DNA from: Pelomonas sp. Root1444
GTDB lineage: Bacteria > Pseudomonadota > Gammaproteobacteria > Burkholderiales > Burkholderiaceae_C
Direction: 5' to 3'
Length of the DNA: 64,000 bases
Assembly: GCF_001426885.1 (NCBI RefSeq)
Contig: NZ_LMFP01000003.1
Coordinates: 248,001-312,000, forward strand
The position numbers and the translations under genes are program-made. Below, piece after piece: positions 9,763-18,482 of the stretch; within the stretch, counting starts at the first letter, position 1; every line of letters begins with the position of its first letter. Under the pieces are notes generated by a model. That model was not told where the DNA came from and made no database searches. It was given only the letters and a program-made list of their open reading frames with translations.

Positions 9763-10488
9763 ATGTCCCTGGTTTCAACCGCTGCCCTGCTGAACCGCAT
9801 CGCTGCCGCCGGCCTCCTGGCCCTCGGCTGCGCCGCGCATGCGCAGGGCGTGGCGCAGGCCGCGACGACGACATCGGCGACGCCCCCGCCGGGCACGATG
9901 ACAGGCGCCTACGGCCAGAGCCTGCAGCAGCAGGCCACGGTGGACAAAGCCAAGCCGGCCGGGGCAGGCGCGACGGCGGGCGACGCCGTCAGCCGCTTCC
10001 TCAGCGAGCGCGGCCTGACGATGCAGGTCGGCGAAGCCAGCGGGTCATCTCGCCTGCTTGCCAGCGTGCGCGACACCGCTTCCGACCTCGTGCTGTCGGC
10101 CATGAACTTCCTCGGCGTGCGCTACACGCGGGGCGGCAATTCGGTCGAGAACGGCTTCGACTGCAGCGGCTTCACCCGTCACATCTTCGAGATGAGCGTG
10201 GGCCTGGTGCTGCCGCGGCGCGCCGACGAGCAGGCCAAGGACAGCAGCCTCGCTGCCATCCGCCGCGAGGAGCTCAAGCCCGGCGACCTGGTGTTCTTCA
10301 ACACCATGAAGCGCACCTTCAGCCACGTGGGCATCTACGTCGGCGAGGGCAAGTTCATCCATGCCCCACGCACCGGCAGCGCCGTGCGCGTGGAGGACAT
10401 GCGTGACTCCTACTGGGCCAAGCGCTTCACTGGCGCCCGGCGTGCCGACCTGAAGGCCGCGGCCGAATCCGGCACGACGGTGCGCTGA
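9763..10488 (+). CDS. NlpC/P60 family cell-wall endopeptidase
   Basis: 241 residues. A signal peptide (about 1-27) is followed by a low-complexity Ala/Thr/Pro linker to about residue 75 and a C-terminal NlpC/P60 domain. The catalytic triad is visible as Cys134 (GFDCSGFTRH), His188 (FSHVGIYVG) and His200 (KFIHAPRTG). These enzymes cut D-gamma-glutamyl-diaminopimelate bonds in peptidoglycan stem peptides. It is probably periplasmic or outer-membrane associated and is a single-gene unit. Confidence 0.9.
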   Translation: MSLVSTAALLNRIAAAGLLALGCAAHAQGVAQAATTTSATPPPGTMTGAYGQSLQQQATVDKAKPAGAGATAGDAVSRFLSERGLTMQVGEASGSSRLLASVRDTASDLVLSAMNFLGVRYTRGGNSVENGFDCSGFTRHIFEMSVGLVLPRRADEQAKDSSLAAIRREELKPGDLVFFNTMKRTFSHVGIYVGEGKFIHAPRTGSAVRVEDMRDSYWAKRFTGARRADLKAAAESGTTVR

Positions 10489-10530
10489 GGCGCTGCCGCC
10501 GCCGCAGGCGGCGGGCAGCGTCACCTCCGG

Positions 10531-11736
10531 TCAGAAACTGAAATCCAGCAACGCGTCGCCGGTCAGCGTCAGGTCCTGGGTTTTCGGCGTGGCGCCGACG
10601 GCACGCGCTTCGAAGCGGTACTTGGCAGCGTCCGCCGGCACGCCGGTCCACGCAAAGGCGGTGGCGTTGGCCACGTAGGGCGTTGCCACCGGGGCAGCCA
10701 ACGGCAAGCGCACCGAGTAGGCGCCACTCACACTGTCTGCGTTCGCGTAGCCGACTTCCACCGTCGGGCCGCCCGTCAACGTCTGCAAGGCGCGCACACT
10801 GCCCTCGGTGTTGGCCGTGCTGCCAGCCAGCTTCACCGTGCCGCTGACCAGGGCCGACGCCGGCGAGGCGGGCGGCACAAGGCGAACGGCGTCGCTGCCG
10901 ATGTTGGTGTAAGCCGTCGTCGTGACGGGCACGCTGGTCACGACGGCGTTGGCGCGGCCGTTGGCCGTGACGACGAGGTCGTACGTCCCGGCGGGCACGG
11001 GATAGAGAACGAACTTGCCCGTGGCGTCGGTCGGCGTCGCGCGCACCGGCACGCCGGCGGCCTGCACGGACACGGTCGCGCCACCGTTGGCGAGCGCCGG
11101 GTCCACATAGCCGGTGACGCGCTGGCCGGCGTCGCTGATCAGCGGGATCAGCGCGAGGACCGGCTTGAGCAGCACCTTGCCGGAGTTGCCCGCCCGCACG
11201 AAGGACTTGCAGGCGTCGAAGTCGATCGCGAAGTCGGCCACCTTGCTGGATTCGACCGTCATGCCGGCGTTGAGCTTGAGGCCGCTTTGCATCGCGCTGG
11301 GCGTGTCCACCGCCTGCTCGCCGCCACCGGTGACGACAACCGAATTGGCCAGCGGATTGGCCGCCGTGTTGGCCGACAGCACGAGGCGCAGCTGCTGGTA
11401 GGTGCCGGCGGGCAGTTGGGCCTGGCCCAGCGTCGTCATCGCGCCGTTGGAGAGCGCCAGCAGGTCGATGCGCTGCGGCGTGGCCAGCGTCATGTCGGTC
11501 CAGCCCGCGTCGTTCGACTCTGCAGAGGCGTTGCTGTGCACACGCACCTTCTCGACGGTGACGTAGACATGGTCGAAGCCGCAGGCCGGGGCGTCGGTCA
11601 GCGACACGCGCAGCGTCCCCATCGTGTTGATGGGCACGCCCGGGTCCCCGCCGCCGCCACCACAGGCGGTCAATGCGGCGGCCACGAGCGTCGGAAGGCC
11701 GCAGCGCAGGGCGGCCCGAAGGGATGTATGGGACAT
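10531..11736 (-). CDS. DUF4382 lipoprotein with a carboxypeptidase-regulatory-like domain
   Basis: 401 residues with a lipobox at the end of the signal sequence (AALTACGGGGG), so it should be a lipoprotein. The first half (about 40-185) matches the DUF4382 pattern (LRVSLTDAPACGFDHVYVTVEKVRVH, given here as start and end of one segment). The middle resembles a beta-sandwich CarboxypepD_reg-like domain (VTGYVDPALANGGATVSVQAAG region). The rest is another beta-rich stretch ending LTGDALLDFSF. The function of the family is not established; surface or periplasmic binding is a guess. Confidence 0.75.
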   Translation of the reverse strand: MSHTSLRAALRCGLPTLVAAALTACGGGGGDPGVPINTMGTLRVSLTDAPACGFDHVYVTVEKVRVHSNASAESNDAGWTDMTLATPQRIDLLALSNGAMTTLGQAQLPAGTYQQLRLVLSANTAANPLANSVVVTGGGEQAVDTPSAMQSGLKLNAGMTVESSKVADFAIDFDACKSFVRAGNSGKVLLKPVLALIPLISDAGQRVTGYVDPALANGGATVSVQAAGVPVRATPTDATGKFVLYPVPAGTYDLVVTANGRANAVVTSVPVTTTAYTNIGSDAVRLVPPASPASALVSGTVKLAGSTANTEGSVRALQTLTGGPTVEVGYANADSVSGAYSVRLPLAAPVATPYVANATAFAWTGVPADAAKYRFEARAVGATPKTQDLTLTGDALLDFSF

Positions 11737-11873
11737 GACGGTCTCCTCTCGATGGTTCTGAGGAGCGTCAGCCTAAGAGGCGGGAGGCCGGAACGATGTC
11801 AGCGGTTGGCAAAAGCCGTTGCCGGCTTCATCTGGCACGCCGACATGAAGCTGTCCGGCAGCCCTTCCTCTTG

Positions 11874-13922
11874 TCACCCCGCAACACGCTTGGCCACGAG
11901 CGTCAGGATCTCGTAGCTTGCGCACAGCTCGCCGCGCTGGTTGGTGACGGCCACGTCCCAGCCGATGACGCCCTGCGCGGGCTGGTCGTCGCGCGGCGGG
12001 CGGTCGATCTTGCGCTTGGCGGTCAGCCGCGCCTGGATGGTGTCGCCGATGGCCACCGGCGTGACGAAGCGCAGGTTCTCCAGGCCGTAGTTGGCCAGCA
12101 CCGGGCCGGGGGCCGGGCTGACGAACAGGCCGGCGGCGGCCGACAGCACGAAGTAGCCGTGCGCGATGCGCTGGCCGAAGGGAGACGCCTTCGCCGCCAC
12201 CTCGTCGAAGTGCATGTAGAAGTAGTCGCCCGACAACCCGCCGAACGCCACGATGTCTGCCTCCCCCACGGTGCGGCGGTGCGTCAGCAGGCTCATGCCG
12301 ACCTCGACATCCTCGAAATAGCGGCGGAACGGATGGATGTCGCTCTCGGTGACGGCGCCCCCGCGCTGGTATTCGCCGGTGATGGCCGAAATCATCGTCG
12401 GCGAACCCTGCACGGCGCAGCGCTGCAGGTAGTGCTTGACGGCGCGCAGGCCGCCCAGTTCCTCGCCGCCGCCCGCGCGGCCGGGGCCGCCGTGCTTGAG
12501 CTTGGGCAGCGGCGAACCGTGGCCGGTGTTCTCCAGCGCAGCCTCGCGGTCCAGCACCAGCATGCGGCCGTGCCAGGCGGCAAACGTCGGCACGGCTTGC
12601 GCGGCCAGCGCCGGCGTCTTGGTGCAGAGGGTGCCGACCAGGCTGCCGCGGCCGAGTGTGGCCAGGTGCAGCGCTTCCTCGAAGTCGCCATAGGGCAGCA
12701 GCGTCGTCACCGGGCCGAAGGCTTCCAGGTGATGGGCGTCGCTGGCGGCTGAATTGCGGGCCAGCAGCAGCGTCGGCGCGAAGAAGGCGCCGTCGCTGAC
12801 GCCCTCGCCCTTGGGCGCGAAGCCGTCGCGCTCGGACAGCAGCAGCTCGCAGTTCTTCGCCAGCTGCGCGACGCGCTCGGCCACGTCGGCCTGTTGCGCC
12901 TTGCTGGCCAGCGCGCCCATGCGGACACCTTCGACGGCCGGGTCGCCCACCACCGTCTTGCCCAACCGCGCCTTCAGCGCCGTGGCGACCGCATCGGTCA
13001 GGTGGCGCGGCACCAGCGTGCGGCGGATGGCCGTGCACTTCTGCCCCGCCTTGGCCGTCATCTCGCGCGCGACCTCCTTGATGAAGAGGTCGAACTCCGG
13101 GTCGTCCGGCGTCACGTCGGGCGCGAGGATGGCGCAGTTCAGGCTGTCCGCCTCGGCGTTGAAGGGGATGCTCTTCTTCAGCAGGTTGGGGTGGGCCTTC
13201 AGCATCAGCGCGGTGTCGGCGCTGCCGGTGAAGGTGACGACGTCCGCCTCGTCCAGGCGCTCGAACAGGTCGCCCGTGCCGCCGATGATGAGCTGCAGTG
13301 CACCCGCCGGCAGCAGGCCCGAGTCGACGATCAGGCGCACGCAGGCCTCGGCCACATAACTCGTCGACGTGGCGGGCTTGACCAGGCAGGGCATGCCGGC
13401 CAGGAAGCTGGGCGCGAACTTCTCCAACATGCCCCACATCGGGAAGTTGAAGGCGTTGATGTGCAACGCCACGCCGCGCTTGGGCACCAGCACATGGCTG
13501 CCGATGAAGTGGTTGTTGGCGCCCAGCCGCATGGCCGGGCCCTCGTGCAGCACGTTGCTGCTGGGCAGGTCCTTGCCGCCGATGGAGGCATACGCGAACA
13601 GCGTGCCGATGCCGCCCTCGATGTCGATCCACGAGTCGCTGCGCGTCGCGCCGGTGTGGGCGCTGATCGCATAGAGCTGCTCCTTGCGCTCCAGCAGGTA
13701 GGCCGCCAGCGCCTTCAGCACGCGGGCGCGATCCTGGAAGTGCGTGCGCAACAGGCCGGGCAAGGCCGTGCCGCGCGCGAAGCTCATGGCCTCGGCGAAG
13801 TCCAGGGCCTCCTCGTGCGTGTGCGCGACGACGTGCCCGTTGATGGCGCTGGCCAGCGGCTTGGCCGCCTGCGCACCGACCCAGCGGCCGGCGATGTAAC
13901 TCTGAAGTGTGGAAACTGCCAT
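11874..13922 (-). CDS. paaZ: Oxepin-CoA hydrolase / 3-oxo-5,6-dehydrosuberyl-CoA semialdehyde dehydrogenase
   Basis: 682 residues, a natural fusion. The N-terminal aldehyde-dehydrogenase domain (about 1-510) has the catalytic Cys in GQKCTAIRR and FNAEADSLN supplying the general-base Glu. The C-terminal MaoC-like hotdog domain (about 530-675) has GLSGDYFYMHFDE with the Asp and His of the hydratase site. It hydrolyses the seven-membered oxepin-CoA ring and oxidises the aldehyde formed. It is the last gene of the paa operon, 98 bases after the binding-protein gene and behind a hairpin, so its expression level may differ from the rest. Confidence 0.96.
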   Translation of the reverse strand: MAVSTLQSYIAGRWVGAQAAKPLASAINGHVVAHTHEEALDFAEAMSFARGTALPGLLRTHFQDRARVLKALAAYLLERKEQLYAISAHTGATRSDSWIDIEGGIGTLFAYASIGGKDLPSSNVLHEGPAMRLGANNHFIGSHVLVPKRGVALHINAFNFPMWGMLEKFAPSFLAGMPCLVKPATSTSYVAEACVRLIVDSGLLPAGALQLIIGGTGDLFERLDEADVVTFTGSADTALMLKAHPNLLKKSIPFNAEADSLNCAILAPDVTPDDPEFDLFIKEVAREMTAKAGQKCTAIRRTLVPRHLTDAVATALKARLGKTVVGDPAVEGVRMGALASKAQQADVAERVAQLAKNCELLLSERDGFAPKGEGVSDGAFFAPTLLLARNSAASDAHHLEAFGPVTTLLPYGDFEEALHLATLGRGSLVGTLCTKTPALAAQAVPTFAAWHGRMLVLDREAALENTGHGSPLPKLKHGGPGRAGGGEELGGLRAVKHYLQRCAVQGSPTMISAITGEYQRGGAVTESDIHPFRRYFEDVEVGMSLLTHRRTVGEADIVAFGGLSGDYFYMHFDEVAAKASPFGQRIAHGYFVLSAAAGLFVSPAPGPVLANYGLENLRFVTPVAIGDTIQARLTAKRKIDRPPRDDQPAQGVIGWDVAVTNQRGELCASYEILTLVAKRVAG

Positions 13923-13987
13923 CTCGAATCCTCAAGGCCGCGCACCGCGCGGGCCGTCAGCAAGCCGCCGCCATGGCGGCCTGGGTC

Positions 13988-14016
13988 TTTGCTCCGGCCC
14001 GCGGGACCGGAGCAAA
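13988..14016 (-). terminator. Strong hairpin between the binding-protein gene and paaZ
   Basis: A perfect 10-bp stem, TTTGCTCCGG / CCGGAGCAAA, with a 9-base GC-rich loop begins 5 bases after the stop of the upstream gene. The minus-strand transcript lacks a run of U after it. It could be a partial terminator, an RNA-processing or 3'-stability structure that raises the upstream transcript relative to paaZ, or both. Confidence 0.6.
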
Positions 14017-14020
14017 GGGT

Positions 14021-15166
14021 TCACTTGATCAACTTCCAGGCGCCGTTCTCGATGCGCACCATCACGCGGGCGCGCTGGTCCAGGCCCAGGTGGTCGGCGC
14101 TGGACATGTTGAACACGCCGTGCGCGCCGGCCACGTTCTTGACGTTCTCCAGCGCATCGCGCAGCGCGGCACGGAAGGCCGGCGTGCCGGGCTGGGCCTT
14201 CTTCAGCGCCTCGGGCGCGGCGGCGGCCAGCAGCAGGCCCGCGTCCCAGGCATGGCCGCCGAAGGTCGACACGCTGCCCTTGCCGTGGGCGCCTTCGTAC
14301 TTGGCGATGTAGTCCAGGGCGCTCTTCTTCACCGGGTGGTCGGCCGGCAGCTGGGCCGCCACCAGCACCGGGCCGGCCGGCAGCAGCGTGCCCTCCACGT
14401 CCTTGCCGCCCACGCGCAGGAAGTCGTTGTTGGCGATGCCGTGCGTCTGGTAGATCTTGCCCGCGTAGCCGCGCTCCTTCAGCGCCTTCTGCGGCAACGC
14501 AGCAGGCGTGCCCGAGCCGGCGATCAGGATGGCTTCCGGCCTGGCGGCCACCAGCTTGAGCACCTGGCCGGTGACGGAGGTGTCCGTGCGGTTGTAGCGT
14601 TCGCTCGCGACGATGTTGAGCTTCTTGGTAGCGGCGATCTTGTTGAACTCGCCCCACCAGCCCTCGCCGTAGGCGTCGGCAAAGCCGATGAAGGCGGCCG
14701 TCTTGATGCCGTTGTCGACCATGTGCGTCACGATGGCCAGCGCCATCATGATGTCGTTCTGCGGCGTCTTGAAGACCCACTTCTTCTTGGCGTCGACCGG
14801 TTCGACGATGCGGGCCGAGGCCGCCATCGAGATCATCGGCGTGCCGGACTCCGACACCGCGTCGATCATGGCCAGCGAGTTCGGCGTCACGGTGGAGCCG
14901 ATGACGATGTCGACCTTGTTCTCGGTGATGAGCTTGCGCGTGTTGGCGACTGCGGTGGTCGTGTCGGAGGCGTCGTCCAGCACGATGTAGTTGACCTTCT
15001 GGCCGCCGAGGGTCGTCGGCATCAGCGCGAAGGTGTTCTTCTCCGGGATGCCGAGCGAGGCAGCCGGGCCGGTCGCCGACAGCGTGACGCCGACGTTGAT
15101 GTCGGCCTGCGCGGCGAAGGTGAGCGTTGCGGCGAACGCGACGGCCAATTGCTTGAACAGTTTCAT
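14021..15166 (-). CDS. ABC transporter substrate-binding protein, branched-chain amino-acid (LivJ) type
   Basis: 381 residues from ATG 15166, with a GGAG site 9 bases upstream. A signal peptide (about 1-20, ending FAAQA-D) precedes a type-I periplasmic binding fold (INVGVTLSATGPAASLG). Such proteins bring hydrophobic amino acids or aromatic acids to a LivHMGF-type permease. No permease or ATPase gene is nearby. Its place between paaR and paaZ, inside the phenylacetate operon, suggests phenylacetate or a related aromatic acid as ligand, but this is inference. Confidence 0.85.
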   Translation of the reverse strand: MKLFKQLAVAFAATLTFAAQADINVGVTLSATGPAASLGIPEKNTFALMPTTLGGQKVNYIVLDDASDTTTAVANTRKLITENKVDIVIGSTVTPNSLAMIDAVSESGTPMISMAASARIVEPVDAKKKWVFKTPQNDIMMALAIVTHMVDNGIKTAAFIGFADAYGEGWWGEFNKIAATKKLNIVASERYNRTDTSVTGQVLKLVAARPEAILIAGSGTPAALPQKALKERGYAGKIYQTHGIANNDFLRVGGKDVEGTLLPAGPVLVAAQLPADHPVKKSALDYIAKYEGAHGKGSVSTFGGHAWDAGLLLAAAAPEALKKAQPGTPAFRAALRDALENVKNVAGAHGVFNMSSADHLGLDQRARVMVRIENGAWKLIK

Positions 15167-15188
15167 CCGGGTCTCCTCAGGGTTGTCG

Positions 15189-15806
15189 TCATTGAATCCG
15201 GGCGGGCTGGCGCACCTGGACCGCGCCCAGGCCGCCAAAAAACAGGTCGCTGACCAGGGCTGCGAGCGCGTCGTGCGACAGCTCGCCGTCGGGCCGAAGC
15301 CAGGTGAAGGTCCAGTTGATCATGCCGAACAGCAGCATGGTCAACGGCTTTTGCAGGTTGGCATCGCGCAGCTCGGGCCGCACGCGGCACAGCGCCGCGG
15401 CGAACTCGCCAACGACGCGGCGCTCCACGTCCAGCAGGCGCTCGCGCTCGGCATCGGCGAGGAACTTGATCTCGCTGGTCAGCACGCGGTGCTCGGCCTG
15501 CGCGTCGGCATAGGCGCGCGTGAAGCGCTCGATCAGCGCGCGCAACTGCGCATCGGGTTCCAGCTGACGCGACTTGACCTCGTCGACGAGGGCGAGCAGC
15601 GCATGGACATGGCTGTCGCAGATCTGCGCCAGCAGCTCCTGCTTGTCCTGGAAGTAGTGGTACAGCGTCGGCTTGGCCACGCCACAGGCCTCTGCGACCT
15701 GGTTCATCGACGTGGCGGAAAAGCCCTGCTCGGCGAACAGCCGGGCAGCGGCCGCGAGGATGTCCTCGCGTTGGGCTTCGAAGCCGGGAGCGCGTTTGCG
15801 TGCCAT
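15189..15806 (-). CDS. paaR: TetR-family repressor of the phenylacetate operon
   Basis: 205 residues from ATG 15806, which shares its A with the TGA stop of paaE. The N-terminal TetR helix-turn-helix (about 10-60) reads ILAAAARLFAEQGFSATS...VAKPTLYHYF. The C-terminal ligand domain is less conserved. In betaproteobacteria a TetR protein, PaaR, represses paa genes and is released by phenylacetyl-CoA. This gene is a good candidate, and the perfect palindrome in front of paaG (22036-22049) is the likely operator. Co-transcription with its targets would give negative autoregulation. Confidence 0.85.
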   Translation of the reverse strand: MARKRAPGFEAQREDILAAAARLFAEQGFSATSMNQVAEACGVAKPTLYHYFQDKQELLAQICDSHVHALLALVDEVKSRQLEPDAQLRALIERFTRAYADAQAEHRVLTSEIKFLADAERERLLDVERRVVGEFAAALCRVRPELRDANLQKPLTMLLFGMINWTFTWLRPDGELSHDALAALVSDLFFGGLGAVQVRQPARIQ

Positions 15807-16867
15807 CAGCGTTCGTCGAAGCTGATCACCACGCGCTCGGTGAGCGGGTGCGCCTGGCAGCTGAGGATGAAGCCGGCGGCGACCTCGGCCTTGTCCAGCG
15901 CGAAGTTCTTGTCCATGCGCACCTGGCCCTCGATGAGCTTGCAGCGGCAGGTGGAGCACACGCCGCTCTTGCAGGAGAACGGCACGTCCATGCCTTCCCG
16001 CGCGGCGGCGTCGAGCAGGCTGGGGTCGGTGGAGAAGAACTCAATGTCACGTGACAAGCCGTCGCGGATGACGGTGACACGCGCCTCGGGCGCATCGCCC
16101 GGCTTGACCTCGTGCGGCACCGGCTTGCCCGCCAGCGTCTCGGGCGTGCCGAAGCGCTCGATGTGGACGCGCTCGGCCGCGATGCCCGCGCCGCGCAGTG
16201 CCGCCTCGGCCTGGTCGTTCATCTCGAACGGGCCGCAGACGAAGGCCTCGTCCACGCTCGCCGCCGGCACCGGGCCGGCCAGGAAGGCGCTGAGCTTGCC
16301 GGCGTCCAGGCGCCCGCCGTACAGCGGCGCATCCACCACCTCGCGGCTGAAGATCAGGTGCAGCGACAGCCGCGTCATGAAGCGGTTCTTCAGGTCTTCA
16401 AGTTCTTCCTTGAACATCGTCGACGCGGTGCGGCGGTTGGCGTAGATCAGCGTCGCCCGCGCGGTCGGCTCGCGCTCCAGCAACGCGGTCAGGAGGGCAA
16501 TGATGGGCGTGATGCCCGAGCCGCCGGCGATGAACAGCACATGGCGGCCCTCGGCTTGCGCGGCCGGCAGCACGAAGCGGCCCTGCGGCGGATACGACTC
16601 GATGACGTCGCCTGCCTTGAGCTGTTCATGCACCCAGCTGGAGAACGCACCGCCGTCGACACGGCGGATGCCGACCTGCAGGCGGCGGTCGGAGCAGATG
16701 GAATAGCTGCGACGCAGCTCCTGGCCGGCGACGTTGGCGCGCAGCGTCAGGTACTGCCCGGGCTCGAACGTGAAGCCTTCGGGCGGCGCATCGAAGCCGA
16801 CGACCATGGCGTCGTCGGTGTCGCGTTCGACGCTGCTCACGCGCAGGGGGTGAAAGTGGAGTGCCAT
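15806..16867 (-). CDS. paaE: Phenylacetyl-CoA epoxidase, reductase subunit
   Basis: 353 residues. It passes electrons from NADPH to the PaaABC oxygenase. The N-terminal ferredoxin-reductase part has the FAD motif RRSYSICS and the nucleotide loop GGSGITPIIALL. The C-terminal plant-type 2Fe-2S domain has CKSGVCSTCRCKL followed by a fourth Cys in LSCQAHP. ATG 16867 (MALHFHPL) is the family start and lies one base after the paaD stop. The paaR start overlaps its stop. Confidence 0.96.
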   Translation of the reverse strand: MALHFHPLRVSSVERDTDDAMVVGFDAPPEGFTFEPGQYLTLRANVAGQELRRSYSICSDRRLQVGIRRVDGGAFSSWVHEQLKAGDVIESYPPQGRFVLPAAQAEGRHVLFIAGGSGITPIIALLTALLEREPTARATLIYANRRTASTMFKEELEDLKNRFMTRLSLHLIFSREVVDAPLYGGRLDAGKLSAFLAGPVPAASVDEAFVCGPFEMNDQAEAALRGAGIAAERVHIERFGTPETLAGKPVPHEVKPGDAPEARVTVIRDGLSRDIEFFSTDPSLLDAAAREGMDVPFSCKSGVCSTCRCKLIEGQVRMDKNFALDKAEVAAGFILSCQAHPLTERVVISFDER

Positions 16868-16868
16868 C

Positions 16869-17336
16869 TCAGATGGGTTTGAAGTATTCGAAGGGTTCCA
16901 GGCACTCGATGCAACGCCACGTGGACTTGCATGCAGTGGAGCCGAAACGGGACAACTGTTCGGTGCGGCCGCTGTCGCAGCGCGGGCAGCGCAGGCGCGG
17001 CACGATGCGGATGCCCTGCTCGCCGCTGCACTGCGGCGGCACGATGCCGTACTGCTGCAGCTTCTCGCGGCCCTCGGGCGTGATCCAGTCGGTGCTCCAC
17101 GCGGGCGCACGCTGCATCGTCACGGTCACGTCGCCGAACTCGGCGAGCGCCGCGCGCACGTCGTCGGCGATCAGCTCGGTGGCGGGGCAGCCGGAGTAGG
17201 TCGGCGTCAGCACCACCTCCACGCCCGACGCGGTCTCGCGCAGGTCGCGCACGATGCCCAGCTCCACCAGGCTCACCGCCGGGATCTCGGGGTCGGGCAC
17301 GACAGCAAGCTTGGCGCGGGCGGCAGCGAGATTCAT
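16869..17336 (-). CDS. paaD: Phenylacetyl-CoA epoxidase maturation subunit
   Basis: 155 residues from ATG 17336, which overlaps the paaC stop by one base; GTG codons at 17342 and 17339 are less likely starts. The N-terminal MIP18/DUF59-like domain (VPDPEIPAVSLVELGIV, GCPATELI) is of the type used in Fe-S or metal-centre assembly. The C-terminal zinc-ribbon-like part carries CPRCDSG and CIECLEPF. PaaD is needed for epoxidase activity and is thought to help assemble the iron centre. Called paaJ in some older naming. Confidence 0.94.
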   Translation of the reverse strand: MNLAAARAKLAVVPDPEIPAVSLVELGIVRDLRETASGVEVVLTPTYSGCPATELIADDVRAALAEFGDVTVTMQRAPAWSTDWITPEGREKLQQYGIVPPQCSGEQGIRIVPRLRCPRCDSGRTEQLSRFGSTACKSTWRCIECLEPFEYFKPI

Positions 17337-18097
17337 CACCACGTCCCGCCCGGGTAGGTGCGCTGCAGGAACTGCATCGTGCCCAGCATGTGGCCCATGT
17401 GCTCGCTGTGGATGCCATCGATGCCGCGCGTCTGCATCGCGCTGTCACGTGGCAGCGTGAGCGTCGCCTCCTGCATCAGCGTCGCCCAGCGGGCGCGCCA
17501 TTCAGGTTCCAGCTCGTTCCACGCGGGGCCCACGCCATCGACACCATCGGCCGCGAACAACTCGTTGAAATAAGGCCACAGCACGTTCAACGCCGCCTGC
17601 ATGCGGGCCCTGGACTCGTCCGTGCCGTCGCCCAGGCGCACGACCCAGTCGCTGCTGTGCTGGCGGTGGTAGCGCACTTCCTTCAACGACTTGGCAGCGA
17701 TGCCGGCCAGCTCGGTATCCAGGCTGGTCTGCAGGCGGTCGAACAGCAGCTCCAGCCAGATCGCCATCGCCGCGTTGCGCAGCGTGGTCAGCGCGAAGTC
17801 GCGGCCACCGCCGTCGCTCGGGCTGGCGACCGCGTTGGGCAGCTCGACGAACACCACGTTGCGGTAGTCGCGCTCCTCGCGCAGGAAGGCGAGCTGGTCT
17901 TCATCGCGGCCGGCGCCTTCGAGGGCGCCCGCATGCGTCAGCAGCGCGCGCGCCTGGCCCAGCAGGTCCAGGGCGATGTTGGAGAGCGCCAGGTCTTCCT
18001 CCAGCACCGGCGCGTGGCCGGCCCATTCGGACAGTCGCTGGCTGTGGATGAGGCAGGTGTCCGCGAGGCGCAGGACGTAGGTGGTCTTGGCGTCCAT
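17336..18097 (-). CDS. paaC: Phenylacetyl-CoA epoxidase, structural subunit
   Basis: About 253 residues from ATG 18097, which shares its A with the paaB stop. It is a ferritin-like helical subunit that lacks the di-iron site of PaaA and holds the complex together. The typical opening LADTCLIHSQRLSEW and the EVRYHRQHSSDWVVRLGDGT segment identify it. Gene order A-B-C-D-E is the standard one. Confidence 0.95.
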   Translation of the reverse strand: MDAKTTYVLRLADTCLIHSQRLSEWAGHAPVLEEDLALSNIALDLLGQARALLTHAGALEGAGRDEDQLAFLREERDYRNVVFVELPNAVASPSDGGGRDFALTTLRNAAMAIWLELLFDRLQTSLDTELAGIAAKSLKEVRYHRQHSSDWVVRLGDGTDESRARMQAALNVLWPYFNELFAADGVDGVGPAWNELEPEWRARWATLMQEATLTLPRDSAMQTRGIDGIHSEHMGHMLGTMQFLQRTYPGGTW

Positions 18098-18471
18098 CAC
18101 ATGTGGTTCAGTTCGTCCGGCAGTTCATAGAACGTCGGATGACGGTAGACCTTGTCGTCGGCCGGGTCGAACAGGCTGCCCTTCTCGGCCGGGTCGCTGG
18201 CGACGATCTGCTCGGAACGCACGACCCAGATGCTCGTGCCTTCCTGCCGGCGCGTGTAGACGTCGCGCGCCATCTGGATGGCCATCGCCGAGTCGGCCGC
18301 ATGCAGGCTGCCGCAATGCTTGTGGTCCAGGCCCGCCTTGCTGCGGACGAACACTTCCCACAGCGGCCATTCCCTTGCCCCCGGACCGGCGGGTACGCCG
18401 GCCACACCCCCCGAGGGGGTGCCAACCGGCTCGGGGCGGCCCAGCGCCGGGTTTTTCTTCGTATTGCTCAT
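18097..18471 (-). CDS. paaB: Phenylacetyl-CoA epoxidase small subunit with an N-terminal extension
   Basis: 124 residues, longer than the usual roughly 95. The conserved core starts at EWPLWEVFVRSKAGLDHKH and ends with VYRHPTFYELPDELNHM. In front lies MSNTKK followed by about 28 extra Gly/Pro-rich residues (GRPEPVGTPSGGVAGVPAG and flank). The DNA encoding them matches an intergenic repeat of this window, so a mobile-like repeat appears to have been read into the gene. A GTG inside the extension could instead serve as a start. PaaB bridges the PaaA-PaaC heterodimers; an N-terminal tail may be tolerated. Confidence 0.93.
   Translation of the reverse strand: MSNTKKNPALGRPEPVGTPSGGVAGVPAGPGAREWPLWEVFVRSKAGLDHKHCGSLHAADSAMAIQMARDVYTRRQEGTSIWVVRSEQIVASDPAEKGSLFDPADDKVYRHPTFYELPDELNHM
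18376..18455 (+). repeat. Copy of the dispersed GGGG/GGCTTGGG repeat inside paaB
   Basis: The plus strand reads CCCCCCGAGGGGG, then ACCGGCTCGGGGCGGCCCA, which closely follows the 3' half of the intergenic copy near 31.87 kb. A CCGG-rich inverted repeat (GGCGGGTACGCCGGCC region) lies to its left. Here the element is translated in frame as part of the PaaB N-terminus. Boundaries are approximate. Confidence 0.65.
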
Positions 18472-18482
18472 CTCTTATTTCC

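Noticed and set aside
11737-11873. Imperfect hairpin (GCCGGCTTCAT / ATGAAGCTGTCCGGC) after paaZ as terminator
   Set aside because: The stem is interrupted by unpaired bases and has no T tract; too weak to list.
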